Numbered from the stretch's first letter, positions 13,101-26,199 are shown. The stretch is 64,000 bases of DNA from Skeletonema tropicum (GCA_037178625.1 CM074131.1:2294001-2358000); one strand, 5' to 3'. Translations and numbers: made by a program. Notes: generated from the letters alone by a model not told the origin.

Positions 13101-14312
13101 TTCGATTGGGAGGGACTCCTTTTGGTAAAGATGATAAACCTCTTTCTAATGCCAACTTCTCCAAGCAGCGAAATGATTTGGATGGATGAGTTGAGTTCGA
13201 GTCGCTTTCCCGACCCAATGCACGTGCGGCACAAGCTAATTTGAGCCACAGCGTTGGATCTGTCGCGTCCAAGTCTGAAGCATCACAATAAGCAGCTACA
13301 GCAATGCGCAATGTGCGTTCTCTTAGTTTCAGTCTCTCCATAGGCAGCAAAATGAATGATTCATTATCTGGCATTAGTTTCGTGCATTGGATGCCTCAAG
13401 TTGTCGAAAGAAATCAAGTGCCCCAAGCTTCGTCACTGCGCCCTTGTCTAGAGTATCTTTGTCCTTTTCCGTCAGTTGACAAGAGGAGAAGAACGATGGC
13501 AATCACATCCGCACATAAGTAAATCAGCATAATTGACCAAGGTAAGGTAGGATTATTTGTTTGGTAGAGTTGCGATGAGCTGCATTCAATCTATTCCATT
13601 GAACCATGCTGATTGCTTTCGTATCAGGCTCACTATTCCAGGTGCTGAACCATGCTGAGGACATGCAGCTCATGGACTCATTTGTAAAATGTGTACCTTT
13701 CTCAGTAGCTCGGTTGCCTCTGCTACTGGATATTGTTTTGTTGCTCTTGTCAACATTATAATTAGAAAGAAGAATTGGAGCAAGAATAACGTGATCAAGT
13801 AGAAGAGAGCGTTCAAAGGCAGTTCTTGCGGCATGGGCAACTCTTTGGATGGAATCATGAGCCTTTTGAAGTGAATCATTGTCGTTTGATGTCTCTGGTG
13901 CCTTCATTTCCTTCGTCGTTTTGATTTTCACCAATGAGTTTCATTTTGTATACTATCTTTTGAATTGCCTATCGCTCTTTGTCTTCTCATCACTGGCATA
14001 TTGTTTTGAATATTGCCTACTCAGGCGATGCAATGCTCCTACCGCCGCCATAGCTGCCGAGTAAGATGAAGTCAAGCGAGCCATTGTCGCTTCTGGATTT
14101 TCTCGGGCAGTTTTCTTTTTACGTTTTCTTTTGGGCTTCTTTCGAACTTGTGTGGTAGATGGTGGGGCATTATTGTTATCGTTATTTTCATGGATTGATT
14201 CAGTGGTAGAGCGTTCGCCGTCGCTGCTGGAGTCCGAATCTTCACTCTCAGAAAGGATGTTGCCTGCGGCATCGGTGCGGCTGCGCTTGCGAGAGTTTGC
14301 CGCCGCCCACAT
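7145..14312 (-). CDS. HIR3/CABIN1-like subunit of the HIR histone-chaperone complex
   Basis: A large multi-exon gene of roughly 2,200 residues. Well-supported exons are 13374-12795, 12700-12011 and 11914 down to about 7521. Their introns at 12701-12794 (GTAGGT...AACAG) and 11915-12010 (GTGAGT...AACAG) keep phase 1. The last exon is probably 7474-7145 after a short 46-nt intron. Upstream exons (frames 14312-13953 and 13934-13524, plus an open piece near 13380-13460) look coding, but I could not fix their junctions; a frame break is possible. The segment around DPTLWLKLACAARALG resembles the N-terminal TPR region of CABIN1 (TDVNLWYKIGHVALR). The NWMVLSE...DIICDRLV block resembles the conserved Cabin1/Hir3 stretch (SWQSLA...EEVDLLL). 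In the HIR complex the family deposits H3.3-H4 independently of replication; that role here is inferred. Confidence 0.75.
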
Positions 14313-14800
14313 CGTTGGTTTGGAAGAGCTCTTGCCTCTTTAATTGCGACGATAACGCCATCCAATCCAACGTGGTTATGTTGCTTGATAGATTTTGGAT
14401 TTTGCATTTTGCCATCTATTTGCCATCGTCAATCGTCAAGAAATGTGATTGAAATTGGGTGATTTTTTATGTCGCTTCGGTAGTGACACTACTTGCGTGA
14501 CACTTTGCTCTCATCTTTGCACTCAGCTACTTATCTCGCATCAGCATTCAGCATAAGTAGTTCAGCATGCATGCTTGTTGTGAACGCGAGCGACGCTGGG
14601 AAACAATCATAGCCGCAGTGACCCTCTCCCTCTACACCCTGTCAGCTATAGCATGGAAAAGAGGGCATCTATCTGCTGCAATACGTGGCTTAATACTCAC
14701 ACACTCACCATAGCTTTCATTCTGCAGCTGCAAATCATTTCCAATGATGCATTTTCAATGTTTCAGCTGCCATCAAGTCAATCCAAGCGCATCGAAGTGA
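14313..14800. other. divergent intergenic region
   Basis: It separates the HIR3/CABIN1-like gene (-) from the TadA gene (+). No gene supported. It presumably holds both promoters and a possible short first exon of TadA. Confidence 0.5.
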
Positions 14801-15479
14801 AGAAAGAGAAAATTACAACTTGAGTTTACATCTCTTTTAGGAACAGGCAAAAGAAGGTATCCTTTGGAAGGAGGAAATTCATCAGATGATCCACCTTCAG
14901 AGTTGCTTCACACGTTTCCACACGACTGTAATGATACAGTTATCGACCAATATTTCATGGATGCAGCCCTGAGACAAGCACAACTTGCACTGGGAAAAGA
15001 ACTGAAGTCCCAATTGGTGCAATTATTGTACAACAAACAGACAATCATAATACAACCAACTTCCACGAATCAAGGGAGAACGTTTCGTGTTATCTCAGAG
15101 GCACACAACCTAGTAGAAACGAACATTGATGCATCTGCGCATGCAGAGCTATTGGCGTTACGGCGAGGAGCGCAGAATTTACAAAACTGGCGTTACCCAC
15201 CAAACTCGACACTCTACTCAACATTGGAACCATTGCCCAATGTGCTTAGCTTCAGCACAGGCATTCCGTATTGATAACATCGTATTTGGTGCGAATGATA
15301 ATCGGTTAGGTGCGATTCATACACACATGAACTTGATGGAAGTTGCAAAGCACCCTTATCATGATGTAAAAGTCTGTTGTTAGTGGCGTGAAAGCAGAAG
15401 AATGTGGCAATATAATGGTAGACTTCTTCCGTGAGAGAAGACGTATGAAGAAGGAGAAGCGACAATCGTCAGTGAATTG
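14801..15479 (+). CDS. TADA: TadA-type tRNA adenosine deaminase, frame broken twice
   Basis: Three collinear frames together give a TadA protein: about 14801-15232, 15235 to about 15372, then to a TGA at 15477-15479. Visible are the zinc/catalytic HAELLAL, TLEP followed after one extra T by CPMCLAS, IVFGAND, and the C-terminal GVKAEECGNIMVDFFRERRR. The last matches the bacterial TadA tail better than ADAT2. TadA deaminates A34 to inosine in tRNA-Arg(ACG); the bacterial form suggests an organelle, probably the plastid. No ATG precedes the first frame and a TTTTAG acceptor-like site lies at 14835-14840, so a first exon is probably missing. The two breaks (near 15233 and 15373-15383) would destroy the product if real. 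Confidence 0.8.
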
Positions 15480-15721
15480 AGGCTGAAAGTCATCCTCCAC
15501 CCATCAAGAAGAGAAGATTTCGATTGAGCTACATCAAGAATGCAATTGCGAGGAAGCTAAAGTTTAAACGTATCAAGTAATGATGCACTTCTTCTTTCTT
15601 AAAATCTAATAAATTATTGCGTAATTACTAATGTTTAATTGAAGAATGGATATGTGGACATGTCAAGTTTCACTTTGAATTGTCTTTGTAGTCAGCTTGC
15701 GTAGGTCATTTTCTTCAAGTC

Positions 15722-16884
15722 TCAAGACTTCTTTGCATTTTCTTCAACTCCTTGGATTTTGTTGTCATCTGCATTCTTGCTGTCATCTTTTTCCTTTGTG
15801 TCCTTCTCTCTTTCTTTCCTTCGTTTGGCTGCCTCTTTTGAAAACGGCTTGCGGAATGCCTCATACAATCTCCGTACTTTCTTTGGACCTAACCCAGGAC
15901 ACACACTCAACTCATCCACGCTTGCTCCAACAATGTTTTTCCAGCATCCAAATTGGTTCAATAATTGGCCAGCATCCGTCTTATTCACGCTGCGCACACT
16001 TGCAAGGGCATGAGCAACCTGCTCCATTTGAGTGGTATGGATCTCGTTTTTCTATTGCAGATGTATCGGTACCGTCAAATGCTTTCAGTGTTTCAATGTA
16101 ACGCGGCAGCCTTCCTTCATCTGACCATGAGAGGATCAGCGTCATGTTATTTTTCACGCACAAATCGTTCAGAAACAGCAATGCCGATGCATTATCCTCG
16201 ATATCAACGTGACACAGCAAAACTCGCAGCGTAAAGTCTGATTTCAGCTCAGCAATACGTCTATGAACGTAATCTGGATGAAGATTATGGTATCGCAATG
16301 ACAAATATAGAGCACATCTTGTAGGGCCAAATATATAATCTGGGACCATTGGCGAAAATTGATGAGGAACATTTCGAATGTGGGCAAGAATCGGATTTCC
16401 TCTCTGCCTTGTAGATATATGTAGCATATGAGGCTGCAGCATTGTATGATGGTCCCTCAAAGTCAAGCCATTTGTTGATTCATTTGCATTTGTAAGGTGC
16501 ATTTGTATTGTTTGCATTAGTTGTTTTGCTTTCGGAGTTGTCGCGAACAGATGTTATTGCTTCATTAAAAGCATGTTGATCTAGATCCTCATCACCAAAT
16601 GCCTGACTAAAAGTTGCGCTAGCTCCAATATCTGGTGGTGATCTGAATTTTGTTGCATTATTTATCTGTTGCGGCTTCTGTGGTTGATGCTGCTGCTGCT
16701 GTGGATTTGGTAGTTGTTGCTGTCGCTTGGCGTAGGGGTTGATGGCGGTGGTACTGCTCCTTTTCTTTGCATATGGATTAGCGACCGCGCTCGGCTTTTT
16801 TGCAGTTGCACTGGCAGAAGGCTGTGGTTTAGAGGCCGCTACTGACTTTGCTGTACTACCAGCGGGGTCATTGTTGCTCGCCAT
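15722..16884 (-). CDS. ERCC1: ERCC1/RAD10 DNA-repair protein, frame broken
   Basis: This is the non-catalytic partner of the XPF nuclease in nucleotide-excision repair. The central domain (16480-16050) carries RQRGNPILAHIRNVP, VPDYIFG, LSLRYHNLHPDY, LRVLLCHVDIED and LILSWSDEG, all close to animal and plant ERCC1. The C-terminal helix-hairpin-helix pair shows SVNKTDAG and CPGLGPKKVRRL, then a Lys/Glu-rich tail ending at 15722. The N-terminal part (from ATG 16884) is low complexity with repeated NPYAK(K/R). The frame changes twice: once between about 16545 and 16490, and once at an A5 run (minus strand, 16049-16053), where dropping one A joins the two conserved halves exactly. No intron can explain the second. 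Convergent with TadA. Confidence 0.88.
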
Positions 16885-18148
16885 GGTTGAGATAGAAAGA
16901 GGAGCGTGAAAGCGGAAAGCGTGAGCTTACTTACTTCTTGTGTGATGTGTGATGTCAGCGAGTGCACGCTCGCTGTCGTGATATGGATCCACTTGAATTT
17001 GACTTTACAAACAGTATTTTTCACATTTGAGGCGGGATTCGCGGACAGGTGTCTTACTGAGATTGAGTGTCACGAGTTCGAGCCATCTGTGTAGACCGAA
17101 GGTTTGACTCTGGTAACATGAGGATTGTAAGGGAGGCAGGCAACTGAGCACCACAACCTCTTGCACACAATGGTCATGAGATTGCACCTTGAGGATCCTT
17201 TTTGCTCCTTTTTGTTGTGTAACCGGTATAATAACACTTGGTAAGTAACAAATATATAAGTATTAGTAGTGCTGTGCTGTGCACTGTGAAGGATTCTTTT
17301 TTCGTGAAGTAATGGTGCTTGCTTATTTTTATGTTGCAAGCAATATGGCAGCATTGTCTTTCTATTATTTTCTACAGGAACATACAGTTGATGTGGTATC
17401 ACGAAGCACACAACTCTAGTCATTCAGCTCTGCATTCAGCTCTTGATTGAGCTGTTTGATCAACAGCACAGAAGGCAAGCAACCGAGCAGATTTTGCTAG
17501 CATTACCATTTTAACGTACTAATGACAGACTCGTGTCAACACAGCCACCCAGCCACTGAGGAAGTATCATCTCTTGCTGCAAGAGTTCATTTGATATTTA
17601 GATCATGCAGAACAAGCATGTGTGTTTATTGTGAGATGGGACAGAAATAGATTGTGCAACCGCACTGGGCTCGAACTACTGGCCAACTTTTTCGTGGCAT
17701 TATTTGGCGATGTTGGCGATACGGCTGGGATCTGGGCAGTACCTGTGATGGGATCTATGATCAGCTTTACCCTTAGGCGCGTTTTCTCGCGAGTTTAGAC
17801 GCGAGTTTTGCAGTGATATTTTTTTTCACTTTTGTATTGTGCGGCGGAGATGCGTGGAGTGGATTGGCTTTCTCTCTTGAACTGATCTTCTTGTTGCCTG
17901 TTGGTTGGTTTGTCACAATCATTATTTTGTTTGGTCCGTTGAATTCCTTCTCTTCATAAACGTAGTCGAACCATACTTTGCTGCATCCCCGATCATAATA
18001 CCCTCCAAACCTCCTTTAGCTGCGACGGCACTGCAATTACCTCGAATAGACACCCCCGCCTTACAATCTAGAGGACAGCAGCGCCGCGGAGAGGCCGTAT
18101 TTATCCATTATTTCTGCCCAGAGGCTACTCCGATTTATCCCACAAACG
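16885..18148. other. gene-free stretch with probable 5' UTR exon
   Basis: Several minus and plus frames here are short and without motifs. The right part (somewhere after about 17850) is probably the untranslated first exon of the chromatin-protein gene, since a good donor follows at 18149. Nothing else is recognised. Confidence 0.45.
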
Positions 18149-18484
18149 GTGAGTAACATGACGGCCATGCCATTCAGCATCTCGGCATTTTGAAACCTGC
18201 CATGCCACCCCCTATGACTTCATGTATATACCGCCAATTGATCTTATGAAGCTACGGCCTTAGTGTCCTGGCAGCTGCCCCAATAGGGCGATAATATTAT
18301 GCTATTGCCCCGCTCAAATGACCCGGCTGAATGCCAGCAGGCATATGGGGATCTCTGGGGCGGCCAATTAAAAATTAGCTATTATATTTGCTTAGACGCA
18401 TTGGTGTCATATCAGCAGTGAATACTAGATAACTAACACCTCCATTTGCCGCAAACAAATCTTGATGCTACTTTTTCATTACAG
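18149..18484 (+). other. probable 5' UTR intron of the chromatin-protein gene
   Basis: The GTGAGT donor at 18149 and the pyrimidine-rich TTTTTCATTACAG acceptor ending at 18484 flank 336 nt, 13 nt before the ATG at 18498. It is clearly longer than the coding introns in this window, as leader introns often are. Confidence 0.5.
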
Positions 18485-18497
18485 TTGAATTAAAAAG

Positions 18498-21400
18498 ATG
18501 TTCGGACCTGATAGCGATAGCGAAGGCTCCGACCCTGTCGCCGTAGCAACCTCGGTGAACCCCTCACCGAGTCAATTCCAAGCGGGGTACAATAGCTTCG
18601 GTAGACCGAGCATGTTTGCTCAGCAAAACAGTTACAATGCAGTCAATCAGCAGTCAAGAGGTGACGAGAACTCTTCAGATGATAGTGATGATGATGACAA
18701 TAATATGGTTGTTGCCGCACGACCAGCACCACGAGGGAAAGAGTTGCGTCTTTCTGGGATGGCCTTGCCTGATGCTGATTCGAGTGATGATGATGATGAT
18801 GATGATGATGATGGTGATACAAATGAACCAGCGAAAGCCGAAGTCACTACCATTGCACCCAACCCACCTCCTCGGGGGAAAGTTCTTAGACTACCACCTA
18901 AAGGCGAAGATGATTCTTCCAGTGATGATGAACCTCTTGTCAATTTAAAGGCAAAAAATGGATCTCGGAAGCGCAAAGCTGCTCCAAAAGGTGGTGATTC
19001 AGACTCAGATGATGACGATGATGATGTTGTCGCAGCCACAGTCGTCGAGGGTGGCGACGCCAATGATGTAATGGCAGTGGCAAAAGTTATTACTACAAGC
19101 AACAAAAAAGTAAAGACAAATGATGGTAAAGCAAAGAAGGCATCGACTGCCAAGAAAAGTGCTGCCACTAAGAAGAAGAGTAGCCCTGCTGCGAGGAAGG
19201 GTGCGAAAAGCAGCACCAAGACGACGACGAAGGCACCTGATGGCTTCCCTTCTGTATCAGCAGATAAGGCAGAGGCTTCACAAAAAGCACGGGCTAAGCT
19301 CCGAAAGAATGTTACGAGTCTTCCTTTTGTGGTATCAGAGAACCAGATTATTCGAAGTTTTGGAAAGATCAAGCCTGAGTTTGGCAATCAAGTGGATGAG
19401 ACTCAATACTCCAGTCCCAGTTCCATTCATCCAGTGGGATTCTCTTGTGATAGGTTCATGTTTAGCCCTGTGCACAACCGTGTCATCACTTTGCGTTGTG
19501 ATATTTTGGAAGGCGAAGGTACGAAAAAGGATAAGAAAAAGGTAAAGGTAGAGCCGTCACTCATTGCAGAGGACGACTCCTCACCTAAGAAGAAAAACTC
19601 ATTGGGCGGTCCCATTTTTCGAATTATATGGGGTGAGGGCATAGAACAAGATGAACCCATGGAATCGTGTCCCTTTGATGCAAACGTTGCTTCTGAATAT
19701 ACTGAGGCTGCAAAGAAAAAGAAGCCAGAAGTCGGAATGAGAGTCAACGTCAATATCAACAACTTTAACACAGTTGGTGGAGTTATCACAAAAGCGAAGG
19801 CCCCAGCCAAAAGCGGAAAGAATAAAGGTCTTTCTATGATTACAATAAAGTACGACGATGGGGTTACCGAAGATACACCATTTCCGGACCCAGATATCAA
19901 GCTTGCACCTCCTGGTAAGTTCATTGATTTTGCTTTACTTTGACGAATCTTTCTGTTTTGTGTTGTTTCTAATCCTTCAATCATCAATGTTTCGCAAATT
20001 AGGATGCCCACCAATCGCAGGAGAGAATGATATGCTGACTGAAATAAAAGGAAAGCCGATACAGGCAGTTTCTGCGAATTCTCCGCTAGAGGCATGGGGC
20101 AAAACATTGTTGTCTCTTGGTCTGATTGATGAGATCATGCTTGAGGATGCCTTGAAGGCACTTCAAGTATCTCGCGATGAAGGCTTCAACGAAGCTAAGG
20201 AAAAAGTCGACGCATTGAATCGGAAGCGTAGAGAAGATAGGGCAAAAACGAATCCACAACGCAGGTCAAATAGAGAGTCGCCCTCTAGATATAGAAAGGA
20301 GGATGACAGTAAGACTAACGGCACCGATGGCGACAAGGGTGATGGGGCACTAGGCGAGAAGAGCAGTGAAGTTGAAGATAAGAAGGTGGATGATAACGGG
20401 GCAATCAAAACTGAACCAAAGGAAGCAGAAACAGCCAACGGAGAAACGAAAGAGAATGGCACTGACGGTTCACCAAAGGCCAATGAAGAAGGCATCCCAA
20501 ACACTGATGAAAACCCAACTCCACTTGTAGTCGGCGACAAAAAAGAACCTCCCTCTTCCGCAGAGTCAGAATTGCGTGATAAGATGAAGGAGCTAAAAGC
20601 CTCGCTGTCGGAGGCAAAGAAACGAGCAAAAACAGCTTCTGTTGACCTTGCGAATACACGGATTGCAATCATTTCTCCCTTTGCTGGTAATCCATTCATC
20701 TGCAGCGAAGATTCGGCAGCTTCTGAAATGGCTTGGATGGCAAACGCTGTAAAGAAGGAAAGAACGAAGATGGGTGCTAGTGGCAAGAAGAAGAAAATAG
20801 TAAAGCCAACGTCGATGATGGAGAGAAATGATACCTTTTTCATTCCAAAGACAGAACGTCTTGTGGAAGGTTTGCCGGGCTCTGAGTACACGCTGGCATA
20901 CGTCTTCCATGCAAATAGGTCTGCCTCGGCTGACAATTCTTGGGTTCATGAAGCGAAGCTCAAATATCAAAAGCAACGAAAGAAGAAGGAAGAGAAGAAG
21001 AAGAAAGTGAAAAGATTGTCAGACACGAAAGCCAAGGCTGACAAAGAACGAGAAATTAAGAAAAGGCTTAGAGATGAAGAGGCAGCGAGCAGAAAGCGTC
21101 AAAAAGATGAAGAGGAAGACAAAAAGAAACAAAATCGTGTTGAAAAGCGTCTTGCTCAACTCAACGTCCAAATGGATGACAAGCTCTTTAAGGAGGCTCT
21201 CGTGGCGAGGGAAAGAAACCTACAAAATTTCGTCAGAGGAATGAACAAAGAATACACTAGGCGTCGAAAGGCGGCAGAACTGGTCGTTGGGAATAAGTTG
21301 GAGCACTCGAAGTTTTCAACTTCTGATTCTGCTTCATCTCTTGTCACATTCAGAACGATGCTTCCTCCTCTTTCTCGTTCTTACGATGAAGAAGTCGTCC

Positions 21401-24400
21401 GTGTTTGGGACTTTATTCACTCTTTCTCTGGTGCATTGAAAGAATCAACGGCGTTACCATCTATGCCATCACTTGACACCCTTCAGGACGCTGTCAATAG
21501 CCTCAAATCCGAAACCTCTGACGGGGAGACGAACCGAACAGAAGCTATTCAGTTGATGAAGGGTATAGCGATTACACTGTGCAGTGTCATATCCCCGAGC
21601 CTGACTAAAACTCTGTCGTCTTCCATTCCTAATGTCGATACTGTTGGCGTTGATGGTGTAACGGATGGCCCTCAAAAGGAAGCGGATGTGTCTTGTCTGC
21701 CTGTGAACGAATGGACCTGGCGGGAAGTTGCGAGAATGATTATTATTTGGGACGTTCTCACTGATATCGGTTGCACGAAGAGTGAAGCTTCCAATATTGT
21801 GAAAGGCTACCGAAGTGGAGGGCATCCCAACTCAAAGGAGGCAAAGCGATGGAAAAAGATTGAAGATTCAATCATTTTTATGATGTATCAACAGCTGAAT
21901 AAACGTGATTCCTCACAATACCGAAGGCGCTTGGTGACAACTTGCATGAGCACACCTAGTGTACCTTCTGCTACACCTTCTGATTGGCACTTCTATCTTC
22001 ACAACATTAAGTCCCGCTCTTCGAGCTCTCTTTCTTTTGTGAAAAATAATGTTGAGAAATCGTTGTCGGTCTTGAGGGATTCGGCTTTTGAGGGTAAAGA
22101 CGGTTTCATAGGAGACCTTGAGAAGTGTTTAGCAGCCCTTGACCAAGGAAAAACATGTGCTTCTGGTTTGCATAAGGCAAAGGAAATGGCAATCAACGTT
22201 CTTGATCGAGCTGACGAGAAGCAAAAGGTCTCTGCATCGAAGCAAGTCACGGCTGAGCAAAAAACACTTTCTCGAGAACCCAAACGCCAAAAGATGGGTC
22301 TTTTGAAACTGTTTCAAGTGTCTCAGGAACAGTATAAAAGGTCTGACAATGCAAAGGAGGAGTACATGGCTGCAGCTCTTCGTCTCAAAGAAAAACTAGA
22401 AATGAAAGATTCCATTGCTGATGAAGATGATGACGACAAAAGTGATGACGAAGACGATGGTAACACAAATTCAGAACAAAAGGCAAACAACGATTCTGCT
22501 GGTTCAAATGCTCAGGAAAATGGTGCTTTGACTTCTGATTTGAAATCAGATGGGAAGACCGAATCAATGAACGCCAACGGGCATCCTACCGTCGGTGAAA
22601 GAGATCTTGAAATTCCCAGTGTGGCAGCAGAAGGTTTTCCAGATGGATGGGTGACACGTCGCTTACCAAGAAACAACGTCAATGATCCACGTATGGATAA
22701 ATATTGGTACTCACCTAAGTTGGGATTGAAATTCAGGAACAAGGATGATGCGAAACGATTTCTCAACAAGTTGGAAGACGCAGATGGAGACGAATCGGAA
22801 GCAATTATAGCGTTCCATGGGAGGAAAAGGGGGAAGCCGCCGGTTGCCACCCCTACAGCAGCAGCTGTGGCTACCGAACACGACTTTTGCACAGATATTG
22901 CTGGTGCTCCTGATCTTATTCGCCGGTGTTTGACTGTAGTTCGAACTCTCTGCGCATCTGCCTCGGCATCCCCTTTCATCTACCCTGTTGATCCACAGAT
23001 ATATCCAGCGTAAGTTTTGTCAGTGATAATCGTTGAATTGATTTCATTGCAGAGTTCTGATTACATTAATCTTGTCTCTCCTCCGTGCAGGTATTACGAA
23101 GCTGTCATGACACCATGTTCTCTTTACGATGTAGGCAAGTTTCTTCAAGAAGCAGGTAAAAAGTTCTCTTTGAACCATGAAGATCCTGAGATAGAAGATG
23201 CCGTGACAGATACTGGAAGAAAAATTCGCACAATTATACAAAATTCCATCTATGTCAACTCCTCCAATAGCATTGTCAATTCTGCTGAAGAGATGAGCCG
23301 AATTTTTGAGCGTTTGTTCTTTGATTGGATTCTTGCTCCTCCTAGTATCCGTCCTACTTTGGAAAATCTTGATGATGACAAATGTATAGATGCACATGAA
23401 TCAGATGTTAACAATATGGTTCTCCTTTGCGATGCATGTGAAGCCAAATATAATATGCAGCGATTGAAACCACCAATTCACGAGGTGCCAAAGGGCGACT
23501 GGTATTGTCCTCGATGTATTACTGGCAGATCCTGGACTACTGTCGATCCAAGAATAGGTAGAAAGGTCAAGAATGACTCATTTCAAGGCGTTGTTCAGTC
23601 ATGCAAATTTATTTTTGCTGAAGGCACGAAACCTTCTTTGTCGTATTGTATCAAGGATTCAAATTGTGGCCGCAAAGAATATTGGGGATTGAATGATGTC
23701 AACAAATTTCTCATTGGTGAGCCTGTAGATCCTATTCACTGCCTTGAAGCACTTTCTGAGAGCCCCGGATACGGCTTTGGTCGTGATTCTGGCAGTGGCG
23801 TGAGCGGTGAGCTTCCGTTGACGTTCAATCCTTTGATAGCCGACAATGCAGCTCAAGCAGCGCTCGCAAGTAGTGTATTCCAGAGTTCGATCTCTGCATG
23901 CGTATCTTTAGCCAACCCTCCTGAAGAGCTCCTCGCAGAAGAGTGGACCACTTTACTTTCACTGCTTGTTGAGAAGTGCGCATCCAGTGATAGCATTCAA
24001 GAATATGCCATCACAATCGAAGGTAAAGAGAATACTCGTCAGTCAGCAGAAATGCTTTCTTTTTGGAGATCCAGAGGTGCCAAGAATATTGTGCCGGATG
24101 TGTCAGATGACGATTCGGTCTCGTCAGAAGCAGAGGATGAAACCGATCCATCTCGCTCTGATGTCATCGAAGGTGACGCTAAAGACGTTGACTCTTCGGC
24201 TAGTGCTGTCAAATCCCCTAGCGAGACAACTGGTGCCGCCCAAATTTCGAAATCATCAAGTGAAGATGCTTCTGGTGATGTTGAGAAGCCATCTATCGTT
24301 CAATCCGATGAACGGACCATGGAACAGGACTTGAGTATGGTTAGTTCCAATGAAGTGCCACTTGATGGCGAAATGAACGAAGCTGAGCAACGAAAAAAGA

Positions 24401-26199
24401 AAGAGCAAGAAGAGGCAGATGCCGCGCAAAAGAAGCGTGATCAAGCGTTAGTTCTTGCCAAAACCAGGCGCGAAAAGAAGAGGGAAGAAGCGTTGATTGG
24501 CTTTATTATTGGTAACAGGCTTAAATCCACAGCAGCTTCATTTGAGGAAGAAATGTTATCAACCATCATCAAAAATTCTCTCTGCAATCAAGAGGAGGGG
24601 CTCGATTTGCAGGCAGTGCGATGTCGAGAGTCGTGTCATTACTGTGGTCTGCCTGATCTGGCATTGGGTGCACCACTTGTCAGAGTTCCTGACGACGGAG
24701 AATGGAAGGAATTATTTCCGCACGCCGTACACGAAAGAAATACTTACATGGTTGCAGCAATACCTTGCAAGTCAGCAGAGGGTCCAAAGTCTGATGATAG
24801 CACGGACATTGATTCAGAAGACAGCAAAAAGTTCATGTCGGTTAGAGTTCGGGTAGGGGGTGAACTTGTGTCAAGCAAGACAGATACGGCAGACAACAAC
24901 AAGAACTACGATCAATCAATGCAACAATTTTTACCTAGGAATCCCATTGGCTTTCAATCAGAGTTGAAGTTTCGGGAAGAATCAAATCTTTCCTTTCTGT
25001 CTGGTTCTCTGAGTGCCCACGAAGTATGTGCAGCGGCGGCGCAAAAAAGCCGGAAAGATAATTTTCTTCGAGACCGTAAAGACGCGTTTAAGGACTTCTT
25101 GATGAAAGGAGCTGCGATGGCATGTGGAAAATCTACGCCGATTGGACTGGATAAGTGGGGTAGGTCTTACTGGGTATTTAGTGCCGAGCCCAAATCCCTT
25201 TTCATATGCGAGATGGAGTCATCTCCTGAAGATGTTTCGCCGCCAGCAAAGAAGTGGCATCGGTTCGCAAAACCTGAGGAGATTGCGTCAGTGATTGTTG
25301 GTTTGGGCAAGGAAACCCCGTGCGAAATGTTGAAAGAGGTTTATCCCGAAGCAGTGGGCTTGGTGAAAGATAGATCGTGGTCTACTCTACTTTTTGCGAG
25401 GCGTCGGGCGAAAGCTGATCAAGAGATAGCATCTTCCTCGGATGATAAAAAGGACTCCGCTGATGAGAATGGTCAGGATCCCGGACCGCCCTTTGTCGAG
25501 GACGAAGATGTACTTGTGGAATCTGAGGATGGAAGCTTTTTGTGGGATGCTGTTGTTGTAGATGTTGCGAAAGACCCCGAAACAGCTAGGGTCACTGGCT
25601 ACCTGGTTCACTACAAAAATTGGAACAGTCGATTCGACCAGTGGGTTGCTCCTGACCGTGTGGTTGAGCCCAGTAAGAACAATCTGGAAGTTCAGGAGGA
25701 AGTGATTGGAGAATACAGTGCCGCATGTAATGCGACACCAGATGAGCTAAAGGGGATGTTTGCTTTCCAGTACTTTGACGCAAAGAAACGTGCGAAGGGA
25801 AAGACTCGAACAGCATTTGAGGTGTTTGACTGTGTGTCTGTAGGGAAACATGGCTCTCACAATGAAAAGCTGTTGGGGCTACTTAAGGGTGCTTTGCTGA
25901 TGATTGAGGCTGCACTACCTCGGGGATCGGTTGCTACTGATGAGGATGGTCATTGGAACCCAGAGTCAGCTGCATTGTGGCGTAGCTTAGTAAAGTCTTC
26001 ACTTGGACCGGAGACTTTGATGAGGTGCATTTTGGTGCTAGAAGATGCTATTTCCCCTGAATGGTACCATGAACAAGCCACTCAACTCTATGCTGCCATC
26101 CCAACGCAGTTTAGGGCTGTGAGCGAGGCGTCTCTTCCTGCTATTGCTCTACGAATCTCTATCCTTGACAGATGTCTGAAATATAAAAAGATAGCATAA
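18498..26199 (+). CDS. giant multi-domain chromatin reader (BAZ/ISWI-partner-like) with FYRN, DDT, MBD, bromo, PHD, WHIM and chromo-barrel regions
   Basis: Three coding exons, 18498-19914, 20003-23009 and 23091-26199. Introns of 88 and 81 nt (GTAAGT donors) sit in phases 1 and 2; the sum is 2,511 codons, giving 2,510 residues. Order seen: acidic/Lys-rich start with an Asp run; FYRN-like block (SIHPVGFSCDRF ... GPIFRIIWGEG, about 303-385); Tudor-like segment (about 412-475); SPLEAWGKTLLSLGLIDE; Lys/Glu coiled coil; DDT (VWDFIHSFSGAL, about 930); MBD/TAM-like (FPDGWVTRRLPR ... KYWYSPKLGLKFRN, about 1350); bromodomain-like helices (about 1475-1555); PHD-like zinc finger (LLCDACEAKYN ... GDWYCPRC, about 1570-1620); CHYCG knuckle; WHIM-type LDKWGRSYWVF (about 2160); chromo-barrel-like YLVHYKNWNSRFDQWV (about 2280-2340). 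The set resembles BAZ2-type ISWI partners, but with FYRN and chromo-barrel parts added. Confidence 0.85.

Noticed and set aside
17905..18156. plus-strand ORF upstream of the chromatin-protein gene
   Set aside because: It starts at TTG, has no motif, crosses the GTGAGT donor, and does not join in frame to the ATG at 18498; more likely 5' UTR and intron.
19858..26199. three separate genes for the long plus-strand ORFs at 18.5, 19.9 and 23.0 kb
   Set aside because: GTAAGT donors and acceptors at 19915/20002 and 23010/23090 join them in frame (total 7,533 nt), and the bromodomain-like region starts exactly at the second junction.
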